In this document: one piece after another, positions 48,556 to 59,732 of the stretch
How the letters are laid out: every line of letters starts with the position of its first letter
How positions within the stretch are numbered: position 1 is the first letter of the stretch
Assembly: GCA_037447655.1 (NCBI GenBank)
Contig: JBBHKE010000775.1
Coordinates: 599,692-663,691 of the forward strand
Direction of reading: 5' to 3'
DNA from: Zygnema cylindricum
Taxonomy: Eukaryota; Streptophyta; Zygnematophyceae; Zygnematales; Zygnemataceae
DNA length: 64,000 nt
Program-made: the position numbers and the translations under genes
The notes under the pieces: model-generated
The model's database searches: none
Seen by the model: the letters and a program-made list of their open reading frames with translations, nothing else
Told to the model about the DNA's origin: nothing

Positions 48556-48969
48556 CTGGAGATACTCATTTTGTCGCATAAACCCCTTTAAAGGACTTGC
48601 CCATCCTTCGGAAAGTATATGAATCCATTCCAAATCAATAGAAGTAACTACAACTTTAGGAAGCCCCAAAGCCTCTTCTTTTTTTTTAGATCTCTCCTTC
48701 TCTGGGACCACAAGATCCACAAGTTTTCCACCATCTGGCGAAATAAGTTCAGCTTTAATGGCAGGCATAGCTGGAGAACCTGACACGTGGCATCGTCCAG
48801 ATGATCGTACTTTCTGAGTTGCAAAAGAAAGGCTTTTGTCAGCAAAGGAGGAGAAAGAAGAGAGGCTCGCTAATGGACGAGAAACGCCAACAGAAGCCTC
48901 TGCTGGCACGTGTAAAGATAATGAAGAGGTAGGGCGGATGAGAGCAGAGGAGAGGCTGGCCGCAGCCAT
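48556..48969 (-). CDS. APS1: ATP sulfurylase (sulfate adenylyltransferase), plastid type, exon 1
   Basis: ATP sulfurylase makes adenosine 5'-phosphosulfate from ATP and sulfate, the first step of sulfate assimilation, mainly in plastids. Exon 1 is exactly 138 codons: ATG at 48969, then a Ser/Ala/Leu-rich transit peptide of about 65 residues (MAAASLSSALIRP), then the start of the mature protein: AELISPDGGKLVDLVV, VVVTSIDLEWIHILSEGWASPLKGFMRQNEYLQ, the family's N-terminal PUA-like block. The exon ends CTCCAG|GTAAGG, phase 0. The rest (about 340 residues, including the nucleotide-binding HNGH-type motif) was not found anywhere to the left, where the intron runs into tandem repeats and a copia remnant. 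Either the intron is very long or this is an orphan first exon. Confidence 0.85.
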
Positions 48970-48975
48970 GAAAAT

Positions 48976-49048
48976 AAGAGAGAGAGGGAGAGGGAGAGGG
49001 AGAGGGAGAGGGAGAGGGAGAGGGAGAGGTAGAGGGAGAGGGAGAGAG
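48976..49048 (-). promoter_or_regulatory. (CCTCTC)n tract in the presumed 5' leader of ATP sulfurylase
   Basis: A hexanucleotide repeat (GAGAGG on the plus strand) begins seven bases upstream of the start codon. CT-rich leaders are common in plant genes; here it may mark the transcription start region. Confidence 0.6.
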
Positions 49049-49246
49049 AACGCGAGAGTGACGGGCGAAGAGAAATCTACAAAGAAATATAAGTACGAAA
49101 ACTCGGGATACTACAATTTGAAAATTTGAATGTGTGGAAAAGGAAATTGAAAGTTTTAAACGGCCGTAAAGTACAGCAATGAATTACAGCAATGAGCAAA
49201 GAAAAGTACATATAAAAAGTATAAAAAGTACAAGTTTCTAGCTAAC

Positions 49247-49465
49247 CAACCGTGAATCGTAATTAGCGTTAATAATTTTTTCGCCACTGAAAACATATTT
49301 TCTCCGTACACATTTGTCCAATTTTCAATTAAAGACCGCCATTCGTAAGCTGAGAATCTTACCTTTCAATCGCAACCGTCAGATCCACAATCCGGCATGT
49401 GTGTACGGAGAAAAGATGTTTTAAGAGACGAAAAAAACATTAACGCTATTTACGATTCACGGTTG
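49247..49465. mobile_element. TA-MITE relative, copy d (219 bp)
   Basis: Inverted ends CAACCGTGAATCGTA with a short interior (cgtacacatttgtccaatttt). The interior pairs it with copy f at 57712-57930. The target duplication is not exact. It lies about 280 bp upstream of the ATP sulfurylase start codon. Confidence 0.75.
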
Positions 49466-49727
49466 TAGTGGATCATGAAGTTCCGCTCAAAATTATAAAG
49501 TTCAAAATTGTAGGGTTCAACGTGAACCTCGAGTTTTTTATTTTTTGTAGGGTTCACTGCTATAACCAATTTAGAATCCTGTAATTGGGTTCATACCGTA
49601 CATTACTTGTTTTGTTTAGTTGACTAAGAATCGATCCTAGCCTTTGAAATTTAGTTAAACAGGGTACTACATGTTCTGTTTTGCCGTCCGATTTGGCTGA
49701 AAATGTTTTTCAGACCTGAATTTAATC

Positions 49728-50184
49728 CATAGTTCAGAAGTAGGTGACCGTACGCCCATACAATATGCCTATTGTATGCAAAACATACAATATGGCCTTA
49801 AGACCCATATTGTATTGGCCGCAAAATGAAATAAAATAGTAACAGGGTTGAGTTGCACATGGATCGATAGAGAATTAAACGTCATGTCTAAATTTGAAAA
49901 AAAAAACGGACAAAAAAATCTTTTTCTGTGAGTTTTGAGCGACTTTTTATTTAAACCGTCAGATTCGGACAATCGGACGGTCGTTGATGAAAGTAACCAT
50001 CTATGAAGATCACATGAAAAGCCCATAACACAACTTACGATAGGACTATCGTCAGATTCGGACGATCGGACGGTAGATGATGAAAGTAGCGATCTAAGAA
50101 GATCACATGGAAAGCCCGTAACACAACTTACGCTAAAGGCGGCCTACAAAAGGCCTACCAAAAAACGCCTACTTTTTAACTATG
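49728..50184 (+). mobile_element. M-family MITE, copy M1 (457 bp)
   Basis: CATAGTTCAGAAGTAGG to CCTACTTTTTAACTATG, with a perfect 8-bp duplication ATTTAATC (49720-49727, 50185-50192). It is the same length as M2. Inside are two internal direct repeats of a unit with 'gatctaagaagatcacatg' and 'cataacacaactta'. Confidence 0.9.
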
Positions 50185-51580
50185 ATTTAATCATATCAAA
50201 CAGTATCATTGTGACAGACGAGAGCCAATCGGAGTAAATTGTAAGATTCGAGCGGCATATAGGGTTCAGGTTTCAACATTAAGGTTCAAGAACGACAATT
50301 TACCGTATCATAAAATTGGAGGCCCCAAAATAACGGGCAAATGCTACGATGGCACGTGGAGATTGAAATCATAAAGACAAGTCGTCAAGATATGGCCAGA
50401 ACCTCGGTGAACAGTTTTGGCCGCAAATATGAAAATGCAATCTATTGAGCACCTTGGGGAAAGATTCCCAATATGGCCTGACGAAAATCGGCCACACATA
50501 CAGAAGAATCTTGAATCTGCTAATGGGTTTGTCGCAACAGGAATCTACGATATGTAAGCGACAAAAAATCTGCAACTTACATGTTGCAAGACCATCCACA
50601 ATTATAAAATTATAGTGATCTATATTGAAGACATTTTCGATAAAAAGCACAGTTTTCGAGTATGCGATTTGCTATATGTGTTAGTGCGTTCAGAAAATAA
50701 AAACTCGTATCGTATTCATATTGTATATGCGCACTGTTTCTCTACGCTGTCGTCACCATTTACCTCAGCATTCTGACAGAATCAGATATCACTTTTGGCA
50801 CCGACGGGGCGCACATTTCAACGGGAGGACCAGATATCGGTTGCGAACGGACCAGAAAAACAATTTGCAGACGCTCATAAGGCAATTGTACCTATGGTAC
50901 CTCTAATGGTGCCTGTCCCATGGGATCGATTTATTTGAATTAATCTACTTTTCGGCTGTGGATTCCTAAGATCCAACGATCCTAATTATATACATTTTTT
51001 CAATCCCCTATTAACCCCTGCAAAGAAAAATACTTTTCAAACAAGAATCATCCATCTTCATGGCCACTCTATACTCCATCTAAAATATGCAACTCGACCA
51101 TACAATTTACTTGAACTCTTTTACAAGCCATACAATACGGGCTTTGTGTATATTGTGTTGTAGAACATATTGTATGAATACTTTATGGCGCTATATAACT
51201 ATGATACGAAGGTTTCAATTGTCTTTTCTCTCGAAACTCAACATGTGGTCTTTTTTCTTAGAGGGTGTCATGTTATAAAAGCTTCCCCTTTAAGAAAAAA
51301 AAACAAAAAAACCACGGGTATACATAAAAGTACTTTTATCAAATATGCTTACATCGTCGCAATCTATAACCACGATGCAATTAACCAAAACGTGTCTCTC
51401 GTTACCATATGTGATATAGTGATGCGTTGTTTTTTATCTGATGTATACGATACATCGGTATGGATGCAAAATCACGTGTCAACATGATTTCAATTCTTTG
51501 ATTGGATGTGTCCAAACAAACAAAAAACCTAAAGCCCTACACTCGTAAACATAAACTGAAAGTTTAAAACCCTAATCTTG
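50185..51580. other. Gene-free stretch
   Basis: No gene, tRNA or element end is recognised; ORFs up to about 105 codons lack motifs. Confidence 0.5.
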
Positions 51581-52010
51581 AGGGGCTAGATGGAAGAGGG
51601 AGGGAGGAGGAAAGAAAGAGGGGAAAAGAGCGGCAAGGAAAAAATAAAAATGGGGCGGAAAGGATGAAAGGGGGTTAGAGAGAGAGGGAAAGAAAAATGA
51701 AAGATAAGGGCAACACAATAACTAAATCCCCCCGTCTTCTCCCTCCCATCTCTCTCTACACCCACACCTCTTTCCCTCCGCCCCCCTCCTTTACCTCCCC
51801 CCTTTTTCCCCCATACCCTCCTCCTCCCCTTATTCCCTCCGCTTATCTCGTCTCTCCCTTTGCCTCCTCCCTCCTTCCTTCTCCATTTTTTTTGCCCTCT
51901 CTCGCTCCCCCTTTTCCATCTCCTCCCGACCAATTCTTTTTGGTTTTCGGATTTAATACAAGAGAGGTGGCAAAAAGAGGGAATGGGAGAGAGGGAGGGA
52001 AAGGGTAACT
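51581..52010. repeat. Purine then pyrimidine low-complexity tract
   Basis: GGA/GAA-rich DNA (51581-51705) changes to CCT/CTC-rich DNA (51727-51930) and back to GA. The two arms are of opposite strand bias, so the tract could fold on itself. Ser/Pro and Gly/Arg ORFs here are artefacts. Confidence 0.75.
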
Positions 52011-52600
52011 AAATAAAGGTCTTGAGCTTCAATATCTCAATCGTGTTGAGACTTACTAAATAAAATTACTATAAATTCCTAGCTTATTAAATAAAGCACA
52101 CTTTACTCACAACTTATGAAACTCATCGCGAATATGATCCGAGGTTTTAGGAACTATAAGCTTCCGTATTATTGGCAAATGCCGTAAATTGTAAAGGAAT
52201 AAAACCATCTTTTGATAGACCACATAATGAACATTTTCATGCACAAGGCAAAAAGCACATGTTGGAAATACAATAAAAATGACCTCGCACCCTTTGTCCA
52301 ACCATAAATGTGCGATCTTTAAGGTGGAAAAAGAGGAGAGGGTGGGGTTACAAAACAAAACATAAATGTTTTTATTTTTTTTGCTTTTGTCTTCCATCAA
52401 TCCCCCCATCGTATATCTATCGTGCACGAGGTTTTTGATAACATATTACGTTTTTTTGTACAAGAGTTGTGCGACGTTAATAATTAACATGTTAGACAGT
52501 TGTGTACCTTGTCATATTCCAACCCTTGTGAGTCACATTGACACTAATACACAATCATACTTGAATATTGTTGACTCCTTTATAATAATAACGATAAAAA

Positions 52601-52861
52601 GTGTAGTGATGTCGAGATCCCGAAAGAAATGAGAAGTGTCCTACACGAGGCTAAAACACTTAGCGTCTTTTCCATTTGAAGAGTTGAGATTTCAAAGGGC
52701 GTTGATAGTGATGCGAGATTTTCAAGCTAAACAGTGTAGTGATGTTGATATTCGGAAAGACATGAGAAGTGGTTCTTCACGAGGCTAAAATGCTTTGCGT
52801 CCATCCCATTTGAAGAGTAGAGATTTCAAAGGGCGTCGAAAGTGATGCGAGATTTTCAAGC
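52601..52861 (+). repeat. Tandem duplication, about 130-bp unit
   Basis: Copy 1 (52601-52727) and copy 2 (52734-52861) both run from 'gtgtagtgatg' through 'acgaggctaaaa' and 'catttgaagagt' to 'gatgcgagattttcaagc'. It lies immediately 3' of the tRNA-Trp gene on the tRNA's own strand. Confidence 0.85.
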
Positions 52862-52898
52862 GCCGTGGAAAAAAAGAGACAGAACTTGATTTCAGGCT

Positions 52899-52970
52899 TG
52901 AACCTGACGTGAATCGAACACGCAACCTTCTGATCTGGAGTCAGACGCGCTACCATTGCGCCACAGATCC
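52899..52970 (-). tRNA. trnW: tRNA-Trp (CCA)
   Basis: A complete 72-nt cloverleaf on the minus strand: acceptor GGATCTG with CAGGTTC and discriminator A; D arm GGCGCAATGGTAGCGC; anticodon arm TCTGACTCCAGATCAGA with anticodon CCA; T arm GCGTGTTCGATTCACG with the B box GTTCGATTC. There is no intron. The sequence is the plant nuclear type. Confidence 0.95.
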
Positions 52971-53062
52971 TGTCTGCTAGCAAAATCAGTAACATAATAT
53001 TTATATTTTAAATAAAAATGAGAACTTCCCCATGTTTAGTGAAGACGCTCTACCATTGGCGA

Positions 53063-53813
53063 TCACATTCTACTATTCTAGCAGTTTATCGACATGTTAT
53101 TATTTAAATTTACGTTTGGCTTTCGTGCGGTATTTGTCCTCAGTGTTCACTCTTTGAAAAGTGAAAACATATCTTTTGGTTTCACCTCTTTATAACTTTA
53201 GAAGTTTACAACTTCAAAGGAAAACGTCGTTGCAAAAGCTGCGATGGAAAAAGTAAAAAAACTATCAAAGTACAAAAGGAGTAATATTTAGAAAAATAAC
53301 ATTTAAAGACTAGAGAGTACAACTTACAGAGGGGGACAACTAAAAGCTGGAACCCTCCAGTTGCAGATCGGTGATTTAAGGCGAGTGCCGAATGTTTCGA
53401 TTCGACATAGGTGTCTTGCGAAAACAATTTTCAGAGGATTTCATAGCTCCGTTTTCCAGCATGTGGATTTTCGTCGGTTGCAGTACAACGCTGCAGATTT
53501 TGGACGCAGGTGTTTGTACCACGTATGTTCGCCCATAATCCATACTCGCATGCGTATCGATTTATATCGTATCGGAAATACATCTGATAATCGTTTATGA
53601 CGGAATTATCGAATATCTATCGGTTTGCTTAGTTTCAACTTTCAAATAAACGTGTACGGAGTATGTTAACGTACATGCCCAAAAAAACGTAGTGCTAAAA
53701 AATACGAAAGGTCTACGTCCTCAAATTGTTTTTTTCTTAAAACGACAAATCCAAAGCGCCAAAGTAAAAGTCGGTCTCAACTATGCGCACGAAAGTACAA
53801 GTACAGTACAGTA
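53063..53813. other. Gene-free stretch
   Basis: No gene is recognised. At about 53041-53060 'gaagacgctctaccattggc' resembles the D-arm/anticodon part of the neighbouring tRNA-Trp, possibly a broken copy. Confidence 0.45.
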
Positions 53814-53957
53814 CACCGTCAATCGCTATTAGAGTAAAGGAATAAATAGCGTAAAAAAAAAATAGTGTTATTAACACTAATCGGGATTTTTTTTTTTTTT
53901 AAAAAAAATATATAAACTAATTAATCCCTAACTGTAATTTGGGTTGTCCTGAATAAT
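53814..53957 (+). mobile_element. TA-MITE, copy g, truncated by the gap
   Basis: Starts CACCGTCAATCGCTATTAGA after TA. Over 144 bp it is nearly identical to the first 144 bp of copy e (56144-56287), then meets the N gap. Confidence 0.8.
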
Positions 53958-53967
53958 NNNNNNNNNN
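53958..53967. other. Assembly gap (10 N)
   Basis: Ten N bases between a MITE and a (GA)n microsatellite. Confidence 1.
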
Positions 53968-54062
53968 GAGAGAGAGAGAGAGAGGATAGAGAGAGAGGGT
54001 AAAAATAGAAAAAAATAAAAATTAAGTTAAGGGAGAGAGAGGAGAGAGGGAAAAAAAAAAAG
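53968..54062. repeat. (GA)n and A-rich low-complexity tract
   Basis: GAGAGA blocks with A-runs follow the gap. Confidence 0.85.
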
Positions 54063-54825
54063 TAGAAAAACAACAAAAGTTTAAGATCCTGCCAGAAGTC
54101 TCCTCTCGCACGTGTGAACCAAAATGCAAAACTTTTTTTTCGGGCAGGAAATTTGGTCGGTGCAGGAATTTTTTTTCCTTTTATTTTTTTTTTTATTTTT
54201 TTTTTGTTCTTTGTTTATACTTTGTTTTTTGTTCCAAAGACTTTTTTGCCATTTTTGTCGTTTATTGGACATCTAATAGTGCGCTTTTTGGACGGTTTTC
54301 CTACAAACGACAAAATCTGAGTCAGAAGTACTAAAGTACAATTTTCTGCATTTATTTCAATATTTGTACTTTTTTGTATTCTTTCACCATGTACTTTTTC
54401 AGCTTATCGTACAATCCAAGAAATCAAATTCGATCCTATAATACAAGATCTCTTTCAGCCTGTTGTTTTGAGCCGTACCGTACTGTACCGTACGGTCTCT
54501 CTACTCCGCACTTTACCTATTTCGTATTATTTCGTATTTTTCAGTGCGAAATCGGTGGTGACTGAACCTTCTCGAGTCTCGACAAGCCGACAAAGCCTAC
54601 GCGTGGACCCCTTTTTTTTAATCGATTTTTTACTAATGCAAAACGACAAAAGTACGTATTTTTCGCGATCTATATATAATCGCGGTCGAAGCCGTCGACT
54701 TTTCGATCGACGGCTGACCATATGTGAATGCAAGCTTCTCACACGTGCGAAATATATTTAATATTAGTACAGAAAAATATTCGGTGCGAATTGTCCACAT
54801 TTTGACGTCCCTGACCTTTTGATGT
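54063..54825. other. Gene-free stretch
   Basis: No gene is recognised; T-rich tracts and scattered GTAC words. Confidence 0.45.
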
Positions 54826-55197
54826 ACGATATACGTACGGAAACTACTAGGGTATGAAATTCGTACGAAAACCTTGGTTACAATATGCGTACGGAAACTT
54901 CTATGGTATGAAATCCGTACGAAAACCTTGGTACTATATGCGTAAAAAATTACTAGGGAATGAAATTCGTACGAAACCTTAGTACGATATGCGTACGGAA
55001 ACTACTAGGTTATGAAATCCGTATGAAATCCCGGGTACGATATGCGTATGGAAACTTCTAGGGTACGAAAGCCATACGAAAACCTTGGTACGATATGCGT
55101 ACGAAAACTACTAGGGTACGAAATCCGTATGAAAACCATGGTAATATATGCGTACGGAAACTACTAGTCTATGGAATCCGTACGAAAACCCTGGTGG
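54826..55197 (+). repeat. Tandem array, 53-bp unit, about 7 copies
   Basis: Each unit runs 'cgatatgcgtacggaaac', 'tactagggtatgaaat', '(c/t)cgta(c/t)gaaaaccttggta'. Units differ by a few substitutions and one 3-4 bp deletion. Confidence 0.9.
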
Positions 55198-56143
55198 CTG
55201 TCGGAAGTGGAACGAGCCATAAGTCGTCGAAAATTTTAAACGATAATCGCCCCGTTCGATTATTTCGATTATTTTTTTTAAAGCTGATCGGACGGTCAGG
55301 ATATCTTCCGGAAAATGCGCTGGCATTCGTAATTTGGCAGATTGCCAAACTTTACTCTCTGACAGTTTTTCGTACAGTATTTCGTACAAAAGTATTCGTT
55401 TGTCGGCTTTCATGCGACAAGGTAGTTATAAGGGAAAAAAAAAAAAGGGATAGGGCTTATGGCAGAAAAAAATAGAAAATAATTGGCGGCGGCCTACTCC
55501 ACACGTGTGTTATACAGTTCCCAATGGTGGAATATAATTTCAGCTTTCAGACGCTGAACACATGACACGTGGCTATGCAATATTAATATTAATATTTTAC
55601 GAGGGAAAACTCCTACCAATAGCGTCCCGGAAAAAAATAAATTTAAAAAACTCAAGCAAATAAAAAAAACCGACAATTGACGGCTGAGAGTCTACGCACG
55701 TGTGAATTCCAGCACCACATTGCTTGCCATCTGCATTGAGATTATAAGGATTTGGATGACAAGACACGTGGAATAAATTGAAACGTGTCGATTTTACACG
55801 AAAAGGCGATCTGAGGTTGTCAACAGAAGCTGCCAAAATAGTGCTCCATTTGTCAGGCTGAACCTGGGCTTGGCAAGGAATCCGACCAATAGAAAACCTT
55901 AAAAAAAACAAAAAAAGTAAAAAACGTTCAAAAACGTAACAGAAAATAGTTGGCACGCGTCAAGATTGAATCACGATATCGAGAATAAAATCACGATCTA
56001 CATTTCAGATTTTTAGAATCGGATACCGGTTCTAGTCGACAAAAATGGTTTGGCTGCTTCTATCTCAATCCGTACATATTTTGTCTTTAGCGCTGCAAGT
56101 TCCTGCATGGAAACGCCTAAATACGATCGGATTCAGTATGCTA
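55198..56143. other. Gene-free stretch
   Basis: No gene or repeat end is recognised; a 119-codon minus-strand ORF at 55597-55956 shows no motif. Confidence 0.45.
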
Positions 56144-57423
56144 CACCGTCAATCGCTATTAGAGTAAAGGAATAAATAGCGTAAAAAAAAAATTAGTGTT
56201 TTTAACACTAATCGGAAAAAAAAAAATTTGAAAAAAAATATATATACTAATTAATCCCTAACTGTAATTTGGGTTGTCCTGAATAATAAATACCCGCCCT
56301 TTCGATGTCTACATTAATATGTGTATTCGTACAAAATCTGACAATTCGTACGCCGTCGCACTGCTCACACGGTCGACGGACGAACATATGAGAACGTGAT
56401 TTTTGTCGACGATTTTGCGTCTCTTTCTTCCAGTGCACATTCACGTGTGCGCAATAATGTTAAGTGTCTTTTTATGCCTTTGTAATTCAAAAAGTACACT
56501 TTCGTATGTAGATACCCTGTCCGTACGCCACACTATTTCCATCTAAGTGTACTTCCATTATTAACGCTGATTGCAAAAAAAAAACCCTAATTATAATAAT
56601 GGAAAAAATAGAATTATGGATTGTATTTTAGGTTTTTTTTTTTTTTTAAAAGGGCACCGAATTAGGGTTATTTAGGGTGAAGCTCCATTAGACGAAAAGT
56701 GAGGTTGTTTACAAAAGTTCGGACCTCTCCGTACTACGCCGTACTTCTTATTTTGTTTTTATCCGGAAAACAACATTACAGAGAATCTTGCCAATATTCT
56801 CCAAAAGTCTGGGAGTTAACAATGACCGTTGGATATTTTTTCGCGAAGCATTCGCTTCGAAAGTTTCTGTAATTGGTGATGTACCTCGCGAGGTACATCA
56901 CCAATTACAGAAAAAATTGAGCCGCGACACGTTGGATAATGAGCATACGTGTCAAGATGGCAACCAACGGAAATCAAAAAAATTTGCACACGATATACGC
57001 ATTCAGAAATCCAACAGAAAATACAAACGAAATTTCGTAACGCACTTTTGTCACGCTATTTTTGTTAGCTCCCAGTCGTCACATTATTTCTGGCAGCGCT
57101 CATTCGTCACGTGTAAAAACAAAACCATAAATAAATGAGGTGGTATCTGACAAGGCGTATGCAAAGAGGACAAAAGTTGTGTTGAACGATGACCTGGTAC
57201 GCACGTACATGGTACGCAAATGAAGATTTTTGGTCGGTGTGAAAATCTTTGACGTTTTCAATATCAAATCTTTAGCGACGTGGCACCACACTTCTGCTAA
57301 CACTTGGATTACATACTCTGCGCAATGGAACTTCGTTCAAATTGTAGCATTCTGTAATGTTGGCCGTACAATTACAGAATGTCCTAATGGAACTTCACCC
57401 TTACTCTAATAGCGATTGGCGAT
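56144..57423 (+). mobile_element. TA-MITE, copy e, split by a Tourist-like MITE
   Basis: CACCGTCAATCGCTATTAGA at the left, TCTAATAGCGATTGGCGATG at the right, with TA on both sides. Without the nested element (56675-57399) and one TTA it is about 550 bp, the length of copy b. Confidence 0.85.
56675..57399 (+). mobile_element. Tourist-like (PIF/Harbinger) MITE, copy 1 (725 bp)
   Basis: Ends GGGTGAAGCTCCATTAG / CTAATGGAACTTCACCC, with target duplication TTA (56672-56674, 57400-57402) restored by comparison with the TA-MITE it entered. It contains a perfect 50-bp palindrome centred at 56888/56889. ACGCACGT at 57199-57206 is the empty version of the hAT insertion site in copy 2. Confidence 0.85.
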
Positions 57424-57711
57424 GTAGTTATCAAAATGATTTTTACTAGTGTGGATATATTCGTACATCGTTTTTTTAAAGCGATGGGTTTTGTGGATAG
57501 ATTTTGCCCACGCTGGCTTCTACAGTATTCATTCCGTACGATAATGGCACGATAAATGTCTTTTCATTCCAGAACACTTTTTGAAGTGCGGTCGCACAGA
57601 AACTTTTGTGCTCGCATTTTTTTAGTGCTCACTCGCCACGTGTAGCGCTGCGGGTGCAGTAAAAAACTAAAACTGTTTCCTTTTGCCCGTTTCTCAGCTG
57701 ACGAGCGAAAC

Positions 57712-57930
57712 CCACCTTGAATCGTTATTAGCGTCAATGTTTTTTTCACCACTTAAAACATCTTTAATCCGTACACACTTGTCGGATTTTCAATTTGAGA
57801 TCGCCAATTGGAAGCTGAGAATCTTACCTTTCAATATCAACCGTCAGATCCACAATCCGACATGTGTGTACGGAGAAAATATGTTTTAAGAGACGAAAAA
57901 AACATTAACGCTAATTACTATTCACGGTTG
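57712..57930. mobile_element. TA-MITE relative, copy f (219 bp)
   Basis: Left end CCACCTTGAATCGTTATTAG, right end ATTCACGGTTGG. The interior is the same type as copy d (49247-49465). Ends are mutated. Confidence 0.7.
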
Positions 57931-59201
57931 GGGAAAGTGTACGGCCTACAATTTGTCGCGGCATGCAGTATTGCAGTAGAAAAAAATTCATTGAAAACTT
58001 GAATGGCGCCGTTCGTATTAAAATCTTGTCGTTTAGCACGCATTTGAAACATTATTTAGTGCGAATAAACTTCGCTAGAAGTCAAGAACTATTTTAACTG
58101 TATCGGTCGCACGTAAAATTTGTCAAAAAACGAAATGTTGAGGAATTTGTGAAAACGTGTCGTGTAGCAATGGCGAGGAAAGCTCCAGTACCGCCAAATC
58201 TCAAAAACGTCGAGGGATTGTCTTAATAGATTTGTCATTTAGCGCGGACCCGAATCCAGGGGTGACCTATTGGTCAAGCGATATCTAGTTTCTGTCCGTT
58301 TACAAAAAACGTTTTGTCTTTTAGATCCAGGAATCCCGGTAATGCCGTACACATGTCTGATTGTTCGTACGGCAGAATTGTCTCAGCTTGTCCAACCTAT
58401 ATTTGTTCCTTATTGGGCGGCAATATGACCTTTGTCTGGCAGGTCGTACCTGCCTGGTTCTGGGTATCGACATGAATAAGACAAAATCAGATTCCAATGA
58501 AAATAACGACAGAATTCCGTATCGGGCGACGGACTTCGGGAGACTTTCCATGTTTATGACGTTTTCTTGTGTCAGGATCCGTACTTTTACCTTGAATCTA
58601 GGAAAATTTCTTACATGCCAGCGCGACATGTACGGAGAGAAGCCGCCAAACTTTGAGAGATTTCTTTTTTTGTCGCGCAACTCTCTACGTTTAAACGTGG
58701 GGACGGCAGATAAAGGTACATTTTTAGTTTTTTAGAGACAGAATGTGCGTCTTTAGTCTTTAGTGACACGTGTCAGCATTACTGCCTCAAAAGTGACGGC
58801 TTCAGTTGTTCGATCTTTGCTGTAGCCCCAGGGAATACCAAGCACCGAGTCACAAAAAAACGGAGTACGGGGGAACTCGATAAAACGTTCGTTAGAGGTG
58901 CAAAAAGACAAAGGAAAAAACTGGCATGGAACAACCCGCAAATGTCCACTGTCACGGAGATTTCGTTAATCTTGTTATAAATGGTCTGAATGACAGGTTT
59001 TTACCGGTTTTTATTGATCAACGTATGTGGTTGTGGAAAATGTACTTTTGCAAGTCCGTTAATAATATCGGCCAACGCCTACAAAAAAATTGGCCTCTTT
59101 GATTGGTTGCGTGGCTAAATTATGATGCTACGACCCCTCCATGGAGTTTTCAAAATTCTCAAATATTAAAAGCTAATAAACTAAAGAAAGTCATTTCCTA
59201 A
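57931..59201. other. Gene-free stretch
   Basis: No gene is recognised. ORFs of about 120 codons on both strands at 58321-58735 overlap and lack motifs. Confidence 0.45.
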
Positions 59202-59732
59202 GGGTGAAGTTCCATTAGACGAAAAGTGAGGTTGTTTACAGAAATTCGGACCTCTCCGTGCGACATTGTACCTTATATTTTGTTTTTATCCGGAAAACAA
59301 CATTACAGGGAATCTTGCTAATATTCTCCAAAATTATGGGAGTTAACAATGACCGCTGGATATTTTTTCGCGAAGCATTCGCTTCGAAAGTTTCTGTAAT
59401 TGGTGATGTACCTCGCGAGGTACATCACCAATTACCAAAAAAATTGAGCCGCGACACGTTGGATAATGAGCATACGTCAAGATGGCAACCAACAGAAATC
59501 AAAAAATTTCTTACACGATATACGCATTCAAAAATCCAACAAGAAATACAAACGAAATTTCGTAACGCACTTTCGTCACGCTATTTCTGCTAGCGCCCAT
59601 TTGTCACACTATTTCCAGAAACGCTCATTCGTCACGCGAAAAAACAGGATTCCTAAAAAAATGAGGTGGTATCTGACAAGGCGTCTACAAAGAGTACAGA
59701 AGTTGTGTCAAACGATGACCTTGTACGCACGT

